From Arabidopsis thaliana (taxonomy: Eukaryota > Streptophyta > Magnoliopsida > Brassicales > Brassicaceae), in contig NC_003070.9 in NCBI RefSeq assembly GCF_000001735.4, forward strand, positions 6,324,001 through 6,388,000: a stretch of 64,000 nt of DNA, in the 5' to 3' direction. This document shows positions 35,401-45,346 of the stretch, piece by piece. How positions within the stretch are numbered: the first letter of the stretch is position 1; every line of letters starts with the position of its first letter. The notes under the pieces are model-generated. The model was not told where the DNA came from, ran no database searches, and saw only the letters and a list, made by a program, of their open reading frames with translations. The translations under genes and the position numbers were made by a program.

Positions 35401-36057
35401 TGCATGAAAAGCCCACAGCGGGAAAAACACCATCCTGCATAACCCCAAATACAGAAATATTTTTTATCAGACCCAAGTAAAAAGCTGAATCCTTTTGGTT
35501 TCGTGAAAGTCATTGGTAAATGCATACCTCTAAAGGATGTAACTTTTTAACACACTAGGATACAAAATGCATACATGACTTACCAAAATTTGCAAAAACT
35601 TTATACAGTAAAAACTATTGACGTGATTGCTTTTGTTGCTATTAACGGCAAATAGAAACAATGAATCGGGAAATTGTTAAAGGATCTGCTTTTTCAATTC
35701 TCTCAAAAACAAAAACTGATACTTTGCCTAAACAAAAAGAGACAATCTTTAGCTTCGAAATTCAACGGGGGGCAAAAAGACAAGGTCCTCAAATTCAAAA
35801 TCCCCAAATTATGAAATCAGGGAAATGATTCTCCTCCACACCAAAAACGAAAATCGAAATTGAACAAATCAGAAGCAAAGAATTTGAATCATGCAGTCAA
35901 TTTCAGAGAAAAGAGAATTGAAAGAGAGAAAAGAGACTAACCACCATGAGGAAGAGACGGTGTGATCGAGTTTAAGCACCAATAAAAGCGTGAAACAGAA
36001 GAGTAAACTATGAGCCGCCAAGGCTTGTATCGACTTCAGCACTCTCCTGCAACTCAT
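32407..36057 (-). CDS. Multi-pass membrane protein with C-terminal C3HC4 RING finger
   Basis: Fragile-X-F-associated-like transmembrane protein with a RING domain (AT1G18470 by position), a candidate membrane E3 ubiquitin ligase. Exons in transcript order 35942-36057, 35344-35434, 35159-35243, 34782-34866, 34626-34695, 34232-34301, 34046-34091, 33685-33934, 33402-33607, 33237-33311, 33080-33149, 32855-32935, 32676-32755 and 32407-32485 give 467 aa. Several hydrophobic helices are seen (AAHSLLFCFTLLLVL, VVATPLLVAFELLLCIYL, HFWVAISMVFTLAATFFTLL, LKIPVILFQVVLCMYLE). A coiled helical stretch (VWRLQAALGEQTEITKF) precedes the RING, whose ligands are CRVC, LPCRHRVLCRTC and CPIC near the C-terminus. 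All junctions are GT-AG and in frame. The E3 substrate is unknown. Confidence 0.92.
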
Positions 36058-37638
36058 CTATCTCTCTTATAACGAAGAAATTTGTCAACTTGTTAGCTTC
36101 GAGACCATCTCTATGAAAATATCTCTATAAAGTCGAAAACGCAATTGCTACAATGTTGTATTTGATGATGGACCCCTGCTTCTTCTCCTTCCTGTTACGC
36201 CTCGTTTTTTTTTAATGATTTTTATTTGCAAGCAAAAGCAAACAAAATCATTTATTTCCTTTGGATTCCTTTTGTTTTTTTTTAATCTCTCTGAATTTTT
36301 TGTTTAGCTTTGTTTGCACGCCATAACTGAAACGCAAACGCGTTCTCAATGTCACTTTCGTTAACTAATTATTAATTCGCTTTCATAATTTCGTAATTAA
36401 AGAATTGGACCACTCGGATAATTAAGGAAACGAAAGCTTAATGTCATGTTCGGTAACCGCATTAACGTACTTAATGGTTCTTTTCTTTTTAAACAGTAGA
36501 AGAATCTAAACTTTTTCTTTATAAAAAAGTTCAAAGGATAAAGTTTTGTTTCCACTATATTTAAATGCTTTTGAATTTTTTCAAATAACAGTGTTACTGT
36601 TTTTCAAAAAAAAAAAAAAAAGAGTATTGAATTAAATTTAGCTGAAACTTATATTAGATATCGCTATTAAATTTACTACATTTGGGATAAAATATCATTT
36701 TAGTATAATAGTAGGAAAAGAAAGTCAAATCATTATTAAAAAAAAAAACTCAGCAATTTAGATCGTAATTAATTGAAGAAGAAAGACCCCACATTAACAC
36801 GATCTCTCACGCTCCTTCTTCTTGGCAAGTCGTGACTTATCCAAAGAGAACAAATAAACATACAACAAACACCTCAATTTATATTAAAATATTTCTACGA
36901 TTGTGACTTATGAAAACTAAACAATTGCATTTTTCTTTTTCTATTGTGGGGTAAATAAATTTTACAATAACGCATAAAGCGTTTAAAACCATTATCATAT
37001 CAATGTTATAAAAAACTTGAGGATAAATTAATACAATAACCTTCATACTTGGAAGAGTCACAACAAACAATAGAGGCGTTGACGGTTCTAAATGTATTTA
37101 AATTGGTTGCAATTCTGACACAACTTCCTCCTTTTTGTATGAATGAATCTTGTTTTCTTTCTTTTTTTTGTTGTCATAAGGAGAATGAATCTTGTTTTCT
37201 TATTTCTTGTCTTTTAGTAAAAAACTATTTGTGTACTGTAACTCTTGTATATAAAATAGACATAAGACAGCTCGCAAATTGTAGTAAAGGGACTTCAATA
37301 CCGGTCACTCATCGTTGGTTTATACAACTAAGCTTGGAAGATCTCGTCTGGTCTCAACTCTGGGCTGCTCTGCTGCTCAGAGTCCAATACTCTGGTTCAA
37401 CTCATTTCCAACTATCTGGGTTAATGGGCCTACTTAATTCATGAGCAACAAAACAATGGGCGTGGCCTTGTAGGAGATCCAAAGCCCAACTTGAACAATA
37501 TCTAGAAGATACACAGACAAAAAGAGTCACTCACTAATTGGCTTCGTTTATTGGCTAGTCAATGAATTAATTTAATAAACTGCTTAATAAGGAAACTTAT
37601 AAAGGCGCATTGTTCTTGGCCGCCATTTATCACGGAAA
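36058..37638. other. Divergent intergenic region between the RING gene and SLP2
   Basis: AT-rich, with a 16-A tract at about 36605-36620 and a possible third retroposition footprint (37141-37201). The 131-codon frame at 37049-37444 lacks coding character. A TATA-like element precedes SLP2 near 37600. Confidence 0.5.
37141..37201 (-). repeat. 19-bp direct repeats flanking a short poly(T) insert
   Basis: The sequence gaatgaatcttgttttctt occurs at 37141-37159 and 37183-37201. The 23 bp between begin with a T-rich run, equivalent to a poly(A) end on the minus strand. This is compatible with a tiny reverse-oriented retroposition, but simple duplication is equally possible. Confidence 0.5.
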
Positions 37639-38814
37639 ATGTCAAGCAGAGAAAACCCTAGCGGAATCTGCAAAAGCATTCCCAAGCTCATCTCTTCCTT
37701 CGTCGACACTTTCGTTGATTACTCCGTCTCCGGCATCTTCCTGCCCCAAGATCCTAGCTCACAAAATGAGATTCTGCAAACGAGGTTCGAGAAGCCGGAG
37801 CGACTCGTTGCAATCGGTGATCTCCATGGCGATCTCGAGAAGTCTAGAGAAGCATTCAAGATCGCTGGTCTGATTGATTCGTCGGACAGATGGACTGGTG
37901 GATCAACGATGGTTGTTCAGGTGGGCGACGTACTAGATCGAGGTGGAGAGGAGTTGAAGATACTTTATTTCTTAGAGAAATTGAAACGAGAGGCTGAGAG
38001 AGCTGGAGGTAAGATTCTGACTATGAATGGGAACCATGAGATCATGAATATAGAAGGTGACTTTAGATATGTGACTAAGAAAGGTTTAGAGGAATTTCAG
38101 ATTTGGGCTGATTGGTATTGTTTAGGGAACAAGATGAAGACTTTATGCAGTGGTCTTGATAAACCTAAGGATCCTTACGAAGGGATTCCGATGAGCTTCC
38201 CTCGTATGAGAGCCGACTGTTTTGAAGGAATTAGAGCTAGGATTGCTGCATTGAGACCTGATGGTCCGATTGCAAAGAGATTCTTGACTAAGAATCAAAC
38301 AGTTGCTGTTGTTGGTGATTCGGTTTTTGTTCACGGTGGTCTTTTAGCTGAGCATATAGAGTATGGACTGGAGAGGATTAACGAGGAGGTTCGGGGTTGG
38401 ATTAACGGGTTTAAAGGAGGAAGATATGCGCCTGCTTATTGTAGAGGAGGGAACTCTGTAGTTTGGTTGAGGAAGTTCTCGGAAGAAATGGCTCACAAAT
38501 GTGATTGTGCAGCTCTTGAGCATGCTCTTTCCACTATTCCCGGGGTTAAGAGGATGATCATGGGACATACAATCCAGGATGCTGGTATCAACGGTGTTTG
38601 TAATGATAAAGCCATTAGGATTGATGTTGGCATGTCCAAGGGATGTGCTGATGGATTGCCTGAGGTTTTGGAGATCCGCAGGGACTCCGGTGTACGGATA
38701 GTGACATCGAATCCATTGTATAAGGAGAATCTGTATTCTCATGTAGCTCCTGATAGTAAAACGGGTCTCGGGTTACTGGTACCAGTTCCTAAGCAAGTTG
38801 AAGTCAAAGCTTGA
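37639..38814 (+). CDS. SLP2: Shewanella-like protein phosphatase 2
   Basis: PPP-family metallophosphatase of bacterial ancestry (AT1G18480), 391 aa in one exon. AtSLP2 is reported as a mitochondrial intermembrane-space phosphatase partnered with Mia40. The catalytic signatures are all present: GDLHGD, GDVLDRGGEE, GNHEIMN and VHGGLL, followed by GHTIQDAGI. A Cys-rich patch (CRGGNSVVW...HKCDCAALEHAL) and further cysteines fit redox control. No classic mitochondrial presequence is evident; the N-terminus is MSSRENPSGICKSIPK. It is intronless, unlike most neighbours. Confidence 0.93.
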   Translation: MSSRENPSGICKSIPKLISSFVDTFVDYSVSGIFLPQDPSSQNEILQTRFEKPERLVAIGDLHGDLEKSREAFKIAGLIDSSDRWTGGSTMVVQVGDVLDRGGEELKILYFLEKLKREAERAGGKILTMNGNHEIMNIEGDFRYVTKKGLEEFQIWADWYCLGNKMKTLCSGLDKPKDPYEGIPMSFPRMRADCFEGIRARIAALRPDGPIAKRFLTKNQTVAVVGDSVFVHGGLLAEHIEYGLERINEEVRGWINGFKGGRYAPAYCRGGNSVVWLRKFSEEMAHKCDCAALEHALSTIPGVKRMIMGHTIQDAGINGVCNDKAIRIDVGMSKGCADGLPEVLEIRRDSGVRIVTSNPLYKENLYSHVAPDSKTGLGLLVPVPKQVEVKA

Positions 38815-39171
38815 AGACTTTTCGTTGATACTCTCTGTTTAGATGATTGATGCCTTTTGCAAGTCTAGCATTGGCGGATTCTTAGCATGACCAACCATAA
38901 ACATCTTCTTGGCGCATAAATTGTAGTTTTTATCATTAAAACGATAGATAATGTTTGTAGCAATATGGAACATTATTTCTTATTCAATATAATTGTTCAA
39001 GGTCTCTAGATGTTTGATCTGCTTATTCAACTCCATACTGAATCAAACTTAATGGCGTGAGGCAATGTAATCAAATCACTCTCATAGAAAAAAATCTCAG
39101 AGAGAAACCAAACAGATTTTGAATTTCTATGACAACTAGCTTCTCCGTGTTTGGATAAGGAAGCTTATCTT
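38815..39171. other. Spacer
   Basis: 357 bp of SLP2 3' UTR and PPR-gene 5' flank. No feature was seen. Confidence 0.5.
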
Positions 39172-42084
39172 ATGGCTTCTGTTTTGCTTCCATTGCCACA
39201 AGTATTTGTTTTGTTTGATTATCGCAGGAGCCGTAAAGAGTCAAGCTTTCCCCGCGCCGTCTACAATTCCAATTCCATTTCTTCTAATTCAACCAATGCC
39301 AATCATTTCCTTCGCCGGATTTCTAACTTCTGTGAAACCGGAGACCTCGACAAGTCCTTTCGAACTGTCCAAGAATTCGTTGGCGATGACGAGAGCTCGT
39401 CCGATGCGTTTCTTCTTGTCCGAGAAGCTCTTGGGCTTCTCTTACAAGCTTCTGGGAAGAGAAAAGACATTGAAATGGGAAGAAAGATCCACCAGCTGGT
39501 TTCTGGGTCGACCCGGTTAAGGAATGATGACGTTCTCTGTACTCGTATTATCACCATGTACGCTATGTGTGGCTCTCCTGATGATTCTCGGTTTGTGTTT
39601 GATGCCTTGCGGAGTAAGAATCTCTTCCAGTGGAATGCTGTTATCAGCTCTTACTCAAGAAACGAGCTTTACGATGAAGTATTAGAGACGTTTATCGAGA
39701 TGATCTCAACGACTGATCTTTTACCGGATCATTTCACTTATCCATGTGTGATTAAGGCTTGTGCTGGGATGTCTGATGTTGGGATCGGGCTTGCGGTTCA
39801 TGGGTTGGTGGTGAAGACCGGATTGGTGGAAGATGTTTTTGTGGGTAATGCATTGGTGTCTTTCTATGGAACTCATGGTTTTGTTACTGATGCCTTGCAA
39901 CTGTTCGATATAATGCCTGAGAGAAATTTGGTTTCCTGGAACTCCATGATTCGAGTGTTCTCGGATAATGGTTTCTCAGAAGAAAGCTTCTTGCTTCTTG
40001 GAGAAATGATGGAGGAAAATGGTGATGGTGCGTTTATGCCGGATGTTGCTACACTTGTTACTGTGTTGCCGGTTTGTGCAAGAGAAAGAGAAATAGGGTT
40101 GGGAAAAGGTGTTCATGGGTGGGCGGTGAAATTGAGGTTGGACAAGGAACTAGTCCTTAACAATGCCTTAATGGACATGTACTCCAAATGCGGTTGCATT
40201 ACTAATGCACAAATGATCTTTAAGATGAACAATAACAAGAATGTGGTTTCTTGGAACACAATGGTAGGAGGTTTTTCAGCAGAGGGTGATACACATGGGA
40301 CGTTTGATGTTCTGAGACAGATGCTGGCAGGAGGCGAAGATGTCAAAGCGGACGAGGTAACCATTCTAAATGCAGTGCCTGTTTGTTTCCATGAATCATT
40401 CTTACCGAGTTTAAAGGAACTTCATTGTTACTCCTTAAAACAAGAGTTTGTATACAATGAGTTAGTAGCCAATGCCTTTGTGGCTTCTTATGCAAAGTGT
40501 GGCTCACTGAGTTATGCCCAGCGTGTGTTTCATGGTATAAGGAGTAAAACAGTGAACTCTTGGAATGCTTTGATTGGCGGCCATGCTCAGAGCAATGATC
40601 CGAGATTGTCCTTGGATGCTCATTTGCAGATGAAAATTTCTGGATTGCTACCTGATAGTTTTACTGTCTGTAGTCTTCTTTCAGCTTGTTCTAAACTAAA
40701 ATCCCTGCGGTTGGGAAAGGAAGTGCATGGGTTTATAATCCGAAATTGGTTAGAAAGAGATTTGTTTGTTTATTTATCAGTACTCTCATTATACATTCAT
40801 TGTGGGGAGCTATGCACTGTACAAGCATTATTTGATGCAATGGAAGATAAAAGCTTAGTATCTTGGAATACTGTAATCACCGGTTACCTTCAGAATGGAT
40901 TTCCTGATAGAGCTTTGGGCGTCTTTAGACAAATGGTTTTGTATGGAATCCAGCTTTGTGGGATTTCTATGATGCCTGTGTTTGGTGCGTGTTCGCTGCT
41001 ACCTTCTCTTCGACTGGGGAGAGAAGCGCATGCTTATGCTTTGAAGCACCTCCTGGAGGACGATGCGTTTATTGCATGTTCTTTAATTGATATGTATGCC
41101 AAGAATGGTTCTATAACACAATCATCTAAGGTTTTCAATGGCTTGAAGGAGAAAAGCACGGCATCTTGGAATGCCATGATAATGGGATATGGAATACATG
41201 GCCTAGCAAAAGAGGCTATAAAACTCTTTGAAGAGATGCAAAGAACAGGTCATAACCCTGATGACCTAACTTTCTTAGGTGTTCTAACGGCTTGCAACCA
41301 TAGTGGTCTGATCCATGAAGGGCTGAGATATCTGGATCAAATGAAGTCTTCTTTTGGGCTAAAGCCAAATTTAAAGCATTATGCTTGTGTCATTGACATG
41401 TTAGGCCGAGCTGGGCAACTAGACAAGGCTCTAAGGGTTGTTGCAGAAGAGATGTCTGAGGAAGCTGACGTTGGAATTTGGAAGTCTCTGCTCAGCTCAT
41501 GCAGAATCCATCAAAATCTGGAAATGGGAGAGAAAGTTGCTGCTAAGTTATTCGAATTAGAACCAGAAAAGCCTGAGAATTATGTTCTGCTTTCCAACTT
41601 ATATGCAGGATTGGGGAAATGGGAAGACGTGAGAAAAGTGAGACAGAGAATGAACGAGATGAGTTTACGAAAGGATGCTGGATGCTCTTGGATCGAACTA
41701 AACAGGAAGGTATTTAGCTTTGTTGTCGGTGAAAGATTCTTAGATGGTTTTGAGGAAATCAAAAGTCTTTGGAGTATATTGGAGATGAAGATATCGAAGA
41801 TGGGATACAGACCAGACACAATGTCAGTACAACATGATCTAAGTGAAGAGGAGAAGATTGAACAGTTAAGGGGACACAGCGAGAAGCTTGCCCTTACCTA
41901 CGGGTTGATTAAAACTTCAGAAGGAACAACTATTAGAGTTTACAAGAACCTAAGGATCTGTGTGGACTGTCACAATGCAGCAAAGTTGATCTCCAAGGTC
42001 ATGGAAAGGGAAATAGTTGTGAGGGACAACAAAAGGTTTCATCATTTCAAGAATGGGGTTTGTTCTTGTGGAGATTACTGGTAA
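39172..42084 (+). CDS. PLS-class PPR protein with E/DYW domains
   Basis: Intronless 970-aa pentatricopeptide protein (AT1G18485 by position). Family members bind organellar RNA and specify C-to-U editing. Tandem ~31-36-residue P, L and S repeats run from about residue 60 to 770 (for example VFVGNALVSFYGTHGFVTDA and SWNAMIMGYGIHGLAKEAIK). The E/E+ region (GIWKSLLSSCRIHQNLEMGE) and a complete DYW deaminase-like domain follow. The HSEKLA motif supplies His/Glu, CVDCH supplies zinc cysteines, and the protein ends in the canonical CGDYW. The frame extends 7 codons upstream of the first ATG without an ATG, so 39172 is chosen. The editing targets cannot be read from the sequence. Confidence 0.95.
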   Translation: MASVLLPLPQVFVLFDYRRSRKESSFPRAVYNSNSISSNSTNANHFLRRISNFCETGDLDKSFRTVQEFVGDDESSSDAFLLVREALGLLLQASGKRKDIEMGRKIHQLVSGSTRLRNDDVLCTRIITMYAMCGSPDDSRFVFDALRSKNLFQWNAVISSYSRNELYDEVLETFIEMISTTDLLPDHFTYPCVIKACAGMSDVGIGLAVHGLVVKTGLVEDVFVGNALVSFYGTHGFVTDALQLFDIMPERNLVSWNSMIRVFSDNGFSEESFLLLGEMMEENGDGAFMPDVATLVTVLPVCAREREIGLGKGVHGWAVKLRLDKELVLNNALMDMYSKCGCITNAQMIFKMNNNKNVVSWNTMVGGFSAEGDTHGTFDVLRQMLAGGEDVKADEVTILNAVPVCFHESFLPSLKELHCYSLKQEFVYNELVANAFVASYAKCGSLSYAQRVFHGIRSKTVNSWNALIGGHAQSNDPRLSLDAHLQMKISGLLPDSFTVCSLLSACSKLKSLRLGKEVHGFIIRNWLERDLFVYLSVLSLYIHCGELCTVQALFDAMEDKSLVSWNTVITGYLQNGFPDRALGVFRQMVLYGIQLCGISMMPVFGACSLLPSLRLGREAHAYALKHLLEDDAFIACSLIDMYAKNGSITQSSKVFNGLKEKSTASWNAMIMGYGIHGLAKEAIKLFEEMQRTGHNPDDLTFLGVLTACNHSGLIHEGLRYLDQMKSSFGLKPNLKHYACVIDMLGRAGQLDKALRVVAEEMSEEADVGIWKSLLSSCRIHQNLEMGEKVAAKLFELEPEKPENYVLLSNLYAGLGKWEDVRKVRQRMNEMSLRKDAGCSWIELNRKVFSFVVGERFLDGFEEIKSLWSILEMKISKMGYRPDTMSVQHDLSEEEKIEQLRGHSEKLALTYGLIKTSEGTTIRVYKNLRICVDCHNAAKLISKVMEREIVVRDNKRFHHFKNGVCSCGDYW

Positions 42085-42396
42085 GTAGGACTGTAATAAA
42101 ATTGGTGAAAACAGATGCATTAGTAATAGTAGCTCTTAGTAAATTCAGTATTGTGTGTATTTATGTTCAGGCGAGACAAACATCAATGTTAATATGTTAT
42201 AATAAGCTATTTGTTGTGTGTTTGTTGTAACGCAATTACATAGATTATAAACCAAACTGATATATACCAAGTGAAACTGAACTTTTTTCAATGCGAAACA
42301 AGTTTTAAATCTCTCATTGGTCAGTGCTCCTCACTATATATAACGTCTATCCACATTCTCTAACTTCTCAAAAAACAGGAAGAGAAGCAAGACGCA
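42085..42396 (+). promoter_or_regulatory. Spacer with TATA box for the small secreted protein gene
   Basis: A clear TATA box (tatatata, 42335-42342) lies about 55 bp before the ATG at 42397, supporting the next frame as a real gene. Confidence 0.55.
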
Positions 42397-42753
42397 ATGA
42401 AGAGTTCAATGAGCATCATTGTCTTCTTGTTTGTGACCATCTTCACCATCTCTGCTTCTTCCTTGAACCCTGAGGAAACTTGCATACAAAGAAACATCAA
42501 CCGGTCACAACCTCCAAGCTCTTCACTCGAACCCAAGACATCAAAGTTCGACTTTCTTGTGGACAAGTTGTGCAGAGACATGGCTCGTGCCGTCATGTTC
42601 TCTGTGAGGATAACCGGAAAATTCCCATCTCACTATGTGAAGGCGATGTGTAATGTGTTTGGAAATGACGAGAAGAAAGTGAAAGAGTATGTTGTGAAGA
42701 AATGGTTGGGAGGTTCGAAGCTCGTGTCTAGTTTATCTTGTGCTTTTCATTGA
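42397..42753 (+). CDS. Small secreted Cys-containing protein, unknown function
   Basis: Single-exon 118-aa protein with an N-terminal signal peptide (MKSSMSIIVFLFVTIFTISA) and a mature part containing four cysteines (contexts EETCIQ, DKLCRD, KAMCNV and LSCAFH). Spacing resembles plant secreted regulators of the ECA1/prolamin-like kind only loosely. The mature region is basic and helical. A TATA box at the right distance and a clean stop followed by AT-rich 3' flank support expression. A peptide ligand or reproductive role would be speculation. Confidence 0.6.
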   Translation: MKSSMSIIVFLFVTIFTISASSLNPEETCIQRNINRSQPPSSSLEPKTSKFDFLVDKLCRDMARAVMFSVRITGKFPSHYVKAMCNVFGNDEKKVKEYVVKKWLGGSKLVSSLSCAFH

Positions 42754-43115
42754 AAGAGTATAATTGTCTTTAGTGATATTAGTCTATTAACAATTAGCTA
42801 AGGTTTTCATCCGAAAGTCAAAAAGATTATGCAAATTAAAACGACACAATTAGTAAAGAAATTATGCTCAAAAGTCAAAAACTTACAAATAACAGTTTTT
42901 ATGCAAAATTAACTTCAGAAATTTATGAATAGCAATTCCATAAAAATATATCATAAGAATGTGTAAAAAATCAGAGATTTATTCTCCTTTTTGCTACCGA
43001 ATCCATTACTCATGTTATTGAGACCCACCCCACTAAACTCATAGGTTAATCACTCTCGGATAAGAACATTCGAACAATTACCGACACACAAAAAGTTTGA
43101 AGAGAAAAACAAAAA
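42754..43115. other. Spacer
   Basis: AT-rich 362 bp with the PCO3 promoter. No distinctive element was seen. Confidence 0.5.
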
Positions 43116-44640
43116 ATGTTGTCGAGATTGTTCAAGGCAGGTGAAAAGGTTTTGTCGAATCTCGTTAGCAAGAAAGACATTTACATGGCGTCGAGGAATC
43201 AGGAGAAATCTCCCAAAGTGCAAGAGCTTTACGACCTCTGCAAAGAGACTTTCACTGGCAAAGCTCCTTCTCCTGCTTCCATGGCTATCCAAAAGCTATG
43301 CTCTGTGTTGGGTATTTTTCTTTCTTCTTTTGTCTCTGTTTGATTTTCTCCTACTGCGATAGGGTTATTGCAATTGCAGCTAGTTTTGATCGAATCAGTG
43401 ACCTAGTTAAAGGGTTTAACGTTGTTTTGTTGGATTTGAATAAATGTGGAAACTCATTTGATCCACCAAATCTGGCCAATTGCAGATTCACAATTTGAAA
43501 TCGTCAGAGTCTCTGAGAAGTGCAAATCTTGTAACTTTGATGTATACATGATGCAAATTTAGGATTTTTAGAGAAGAAATATCATATATTAATATATCAA
43601 TCTATTCTTCATAGAGGGACTACTAGGATCAGTGATTTTATGGTTCATTGTGGTGAGAGTTGAAGTTAGAATTTGGGGAATGTTTGTTTTATAAGCAGAA
43701 GTGTGATTTGTTTTTTGGTCATTCTTGTGTGCAGACTCAGTTAGTCCTGCAGATGTTGGGCTTGAAGAGGTATCTCAAGACGATGATCGAGGCTATGGAG
43801 TTTCTGGGGTTAGCCGTTTCAATAGAGTAGGACGATGGGCACAACCGATAACATTCTTAGACATTCATGAATGTGATACTTTTACAGTAAGTCTTTGATT
43901 GATACTGAATTCTTTCTGCTGATCAATCAACAAATCTCAAAACACAAGTGTTTGTTTGTCCTTTCTTCAGATGTGTATTTTCTGCTTCCCAACGTCTTCA
44001 GTGATCCCATTGCATGATCATCCAGAGATGGCTGTGTTTAGTAAAATCCTCTATGGATCACTTCATGTTAAAGCTTACGATTGGGTCGAACCTCCATGTA
44101 TTATCACACAAGATAAAGGCGTCCCCGGTTCTCTTCCAGGTTATTGTTAGTTTCTCATCTTGGGTTTCACTTTGTGTCATTGATAATTAAGACTTCTTGC
44201 AACTACTTGTATAACAGCAAGGTTGGCGAAATTGGTGAGTGACAAAGTTATAACGCCTCAGTCTGAGATACCGGCGTTGTACCCAAAGACTGGAGGCAAT
44301 CTCCATTGCTTCACTGCGTTGACTCCATGTGCTGTGCTCGACATTCTCTCACCTCCTTACAAAGAAAGTGTTGGCAGGAGTTGCAGTTACTACATGGACT
44401 ATCCGTTTTCCACTTTCGGTATGCAAACTTTCTCTCTTTTGCCTTTAGAAGAACATTATGTTACTCTGTTTTCGTTTACCGTTTTTTCTCTTTGGATTGA
44501 TAATAATAGCATTGGAGAACGGAATGAAGAAGGTGGATGAAGGAAAGGAAGACGAATACGCATGGCTTGTACAGATTGACACGCCCGATGATCTTCACAT
44601 GCGTCCCGGATCATATACTGGTCCAACTATCAGAGTCTAG
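43116..44640 (+). CDS. PCO3: Plant cysteine oxidase
   Basis: Non-haem iron thiol dioxygenase (AT1G18490) that oxidises N-terminal Cys of substrates such as group VII ERF factors, marking them for the Arg/N-degron pathway in an oxygen-dependent way. Exons 43116-43311, 43735-43886, 43971-44139, 44218-44418 and 44510-44640 give 282 aa. The iron ligands are expected at the two His of IPLHDHPEM and the His of NLHCFTAL. Other conserved blocks are [16 protein letters not shown] and [20 protein letters not shown] second in-frame Met (MASRNQEKS) could give a shorter N-terminus. Confidence 0.93.
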
Positions 44641-45346
44641 ATATTTGTGGTTTGTTTTGTAGCAAAGTAGAGCAACTCTTGTAACATTCCAAGATAAGTT
44701 TCTGGAGAAGATATCAATACGATTTCAGATTAAAGATGAACTCTTTGTTTAGTCCATGTCCACTTCTCAGTTCTCACACGCATTCAAGCAAATGAAACTG
44801 CGGAAAACTACAAATAGATCGGCAATGAGAAATGTTAAGATTTCATTTCGAATCTGTGCTTACATCACTGATAACAGCTTTCACAACTTTGTTAAGAGTG
44901 TCTCTTTGTTTCACAACTTAATCGGAAGAGAAGTAGAGGAAAAGATCGTTACGATTATCCAGCGGGAAAAAAAAAACGAATTCTAATGTGCCCGCTATAA
45001 AATCTTCCGCAAGAGTGTAACAGTGATGCAGCTGAATCAATAAGACTGTCTTCTTCTCCGAATTTGAAAATTAAATTCCAGTTTTTTCAGTTTGACTCTG
45101 CTTCTTCTTCCTCGTGGGTAACGACGATATACCGTTAAAATTAGGAACCAAATTACCCAATGGTCGTCGTCAAATCATTTTTAATCCCAATTTGGTATTT
45201 TTCCACGTGGGTCAAACAAAAAACAATTTTTTACATAAAGAGAAGAGAGTAGTGACGAGAAGATTAGCACTACTGAATCAAACTTAGCCGCCGCCACCGT
45301 CACGTTGAAACCTTCATCTCTCTATCTCTCTGAGACCTCTCCTTCA
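44641..45346. other. Spacer and IPMS1 promoter
   Basis: PCO3 3' flank and IPMS1 upstream region. A G-box (CACGTG at 45204-45209) lies about 140 bp before the IPMS1 ATG. The 76-codon frame at 44756-44986 shows no coding support. Confidence 0.5.

Noticed and set aside
37049..37444. 131-codon plus-strand frame upstream of SLP2
   Set aside because: AT-rich, spans the direct repeat, and lacks a domain or coding bias.
38344..38742. 132-codon minus-strand frame within SLP2
   Set aside because: Overlaps an intact phosphatase domain and lacks any independent signal.
39151..39171. Seven-codon upstream extension of the PPR protein
   Set aside because: It begins with TTG, not ATG; the first in-frame ATG at 39172 gives the expected 970-aa protein.
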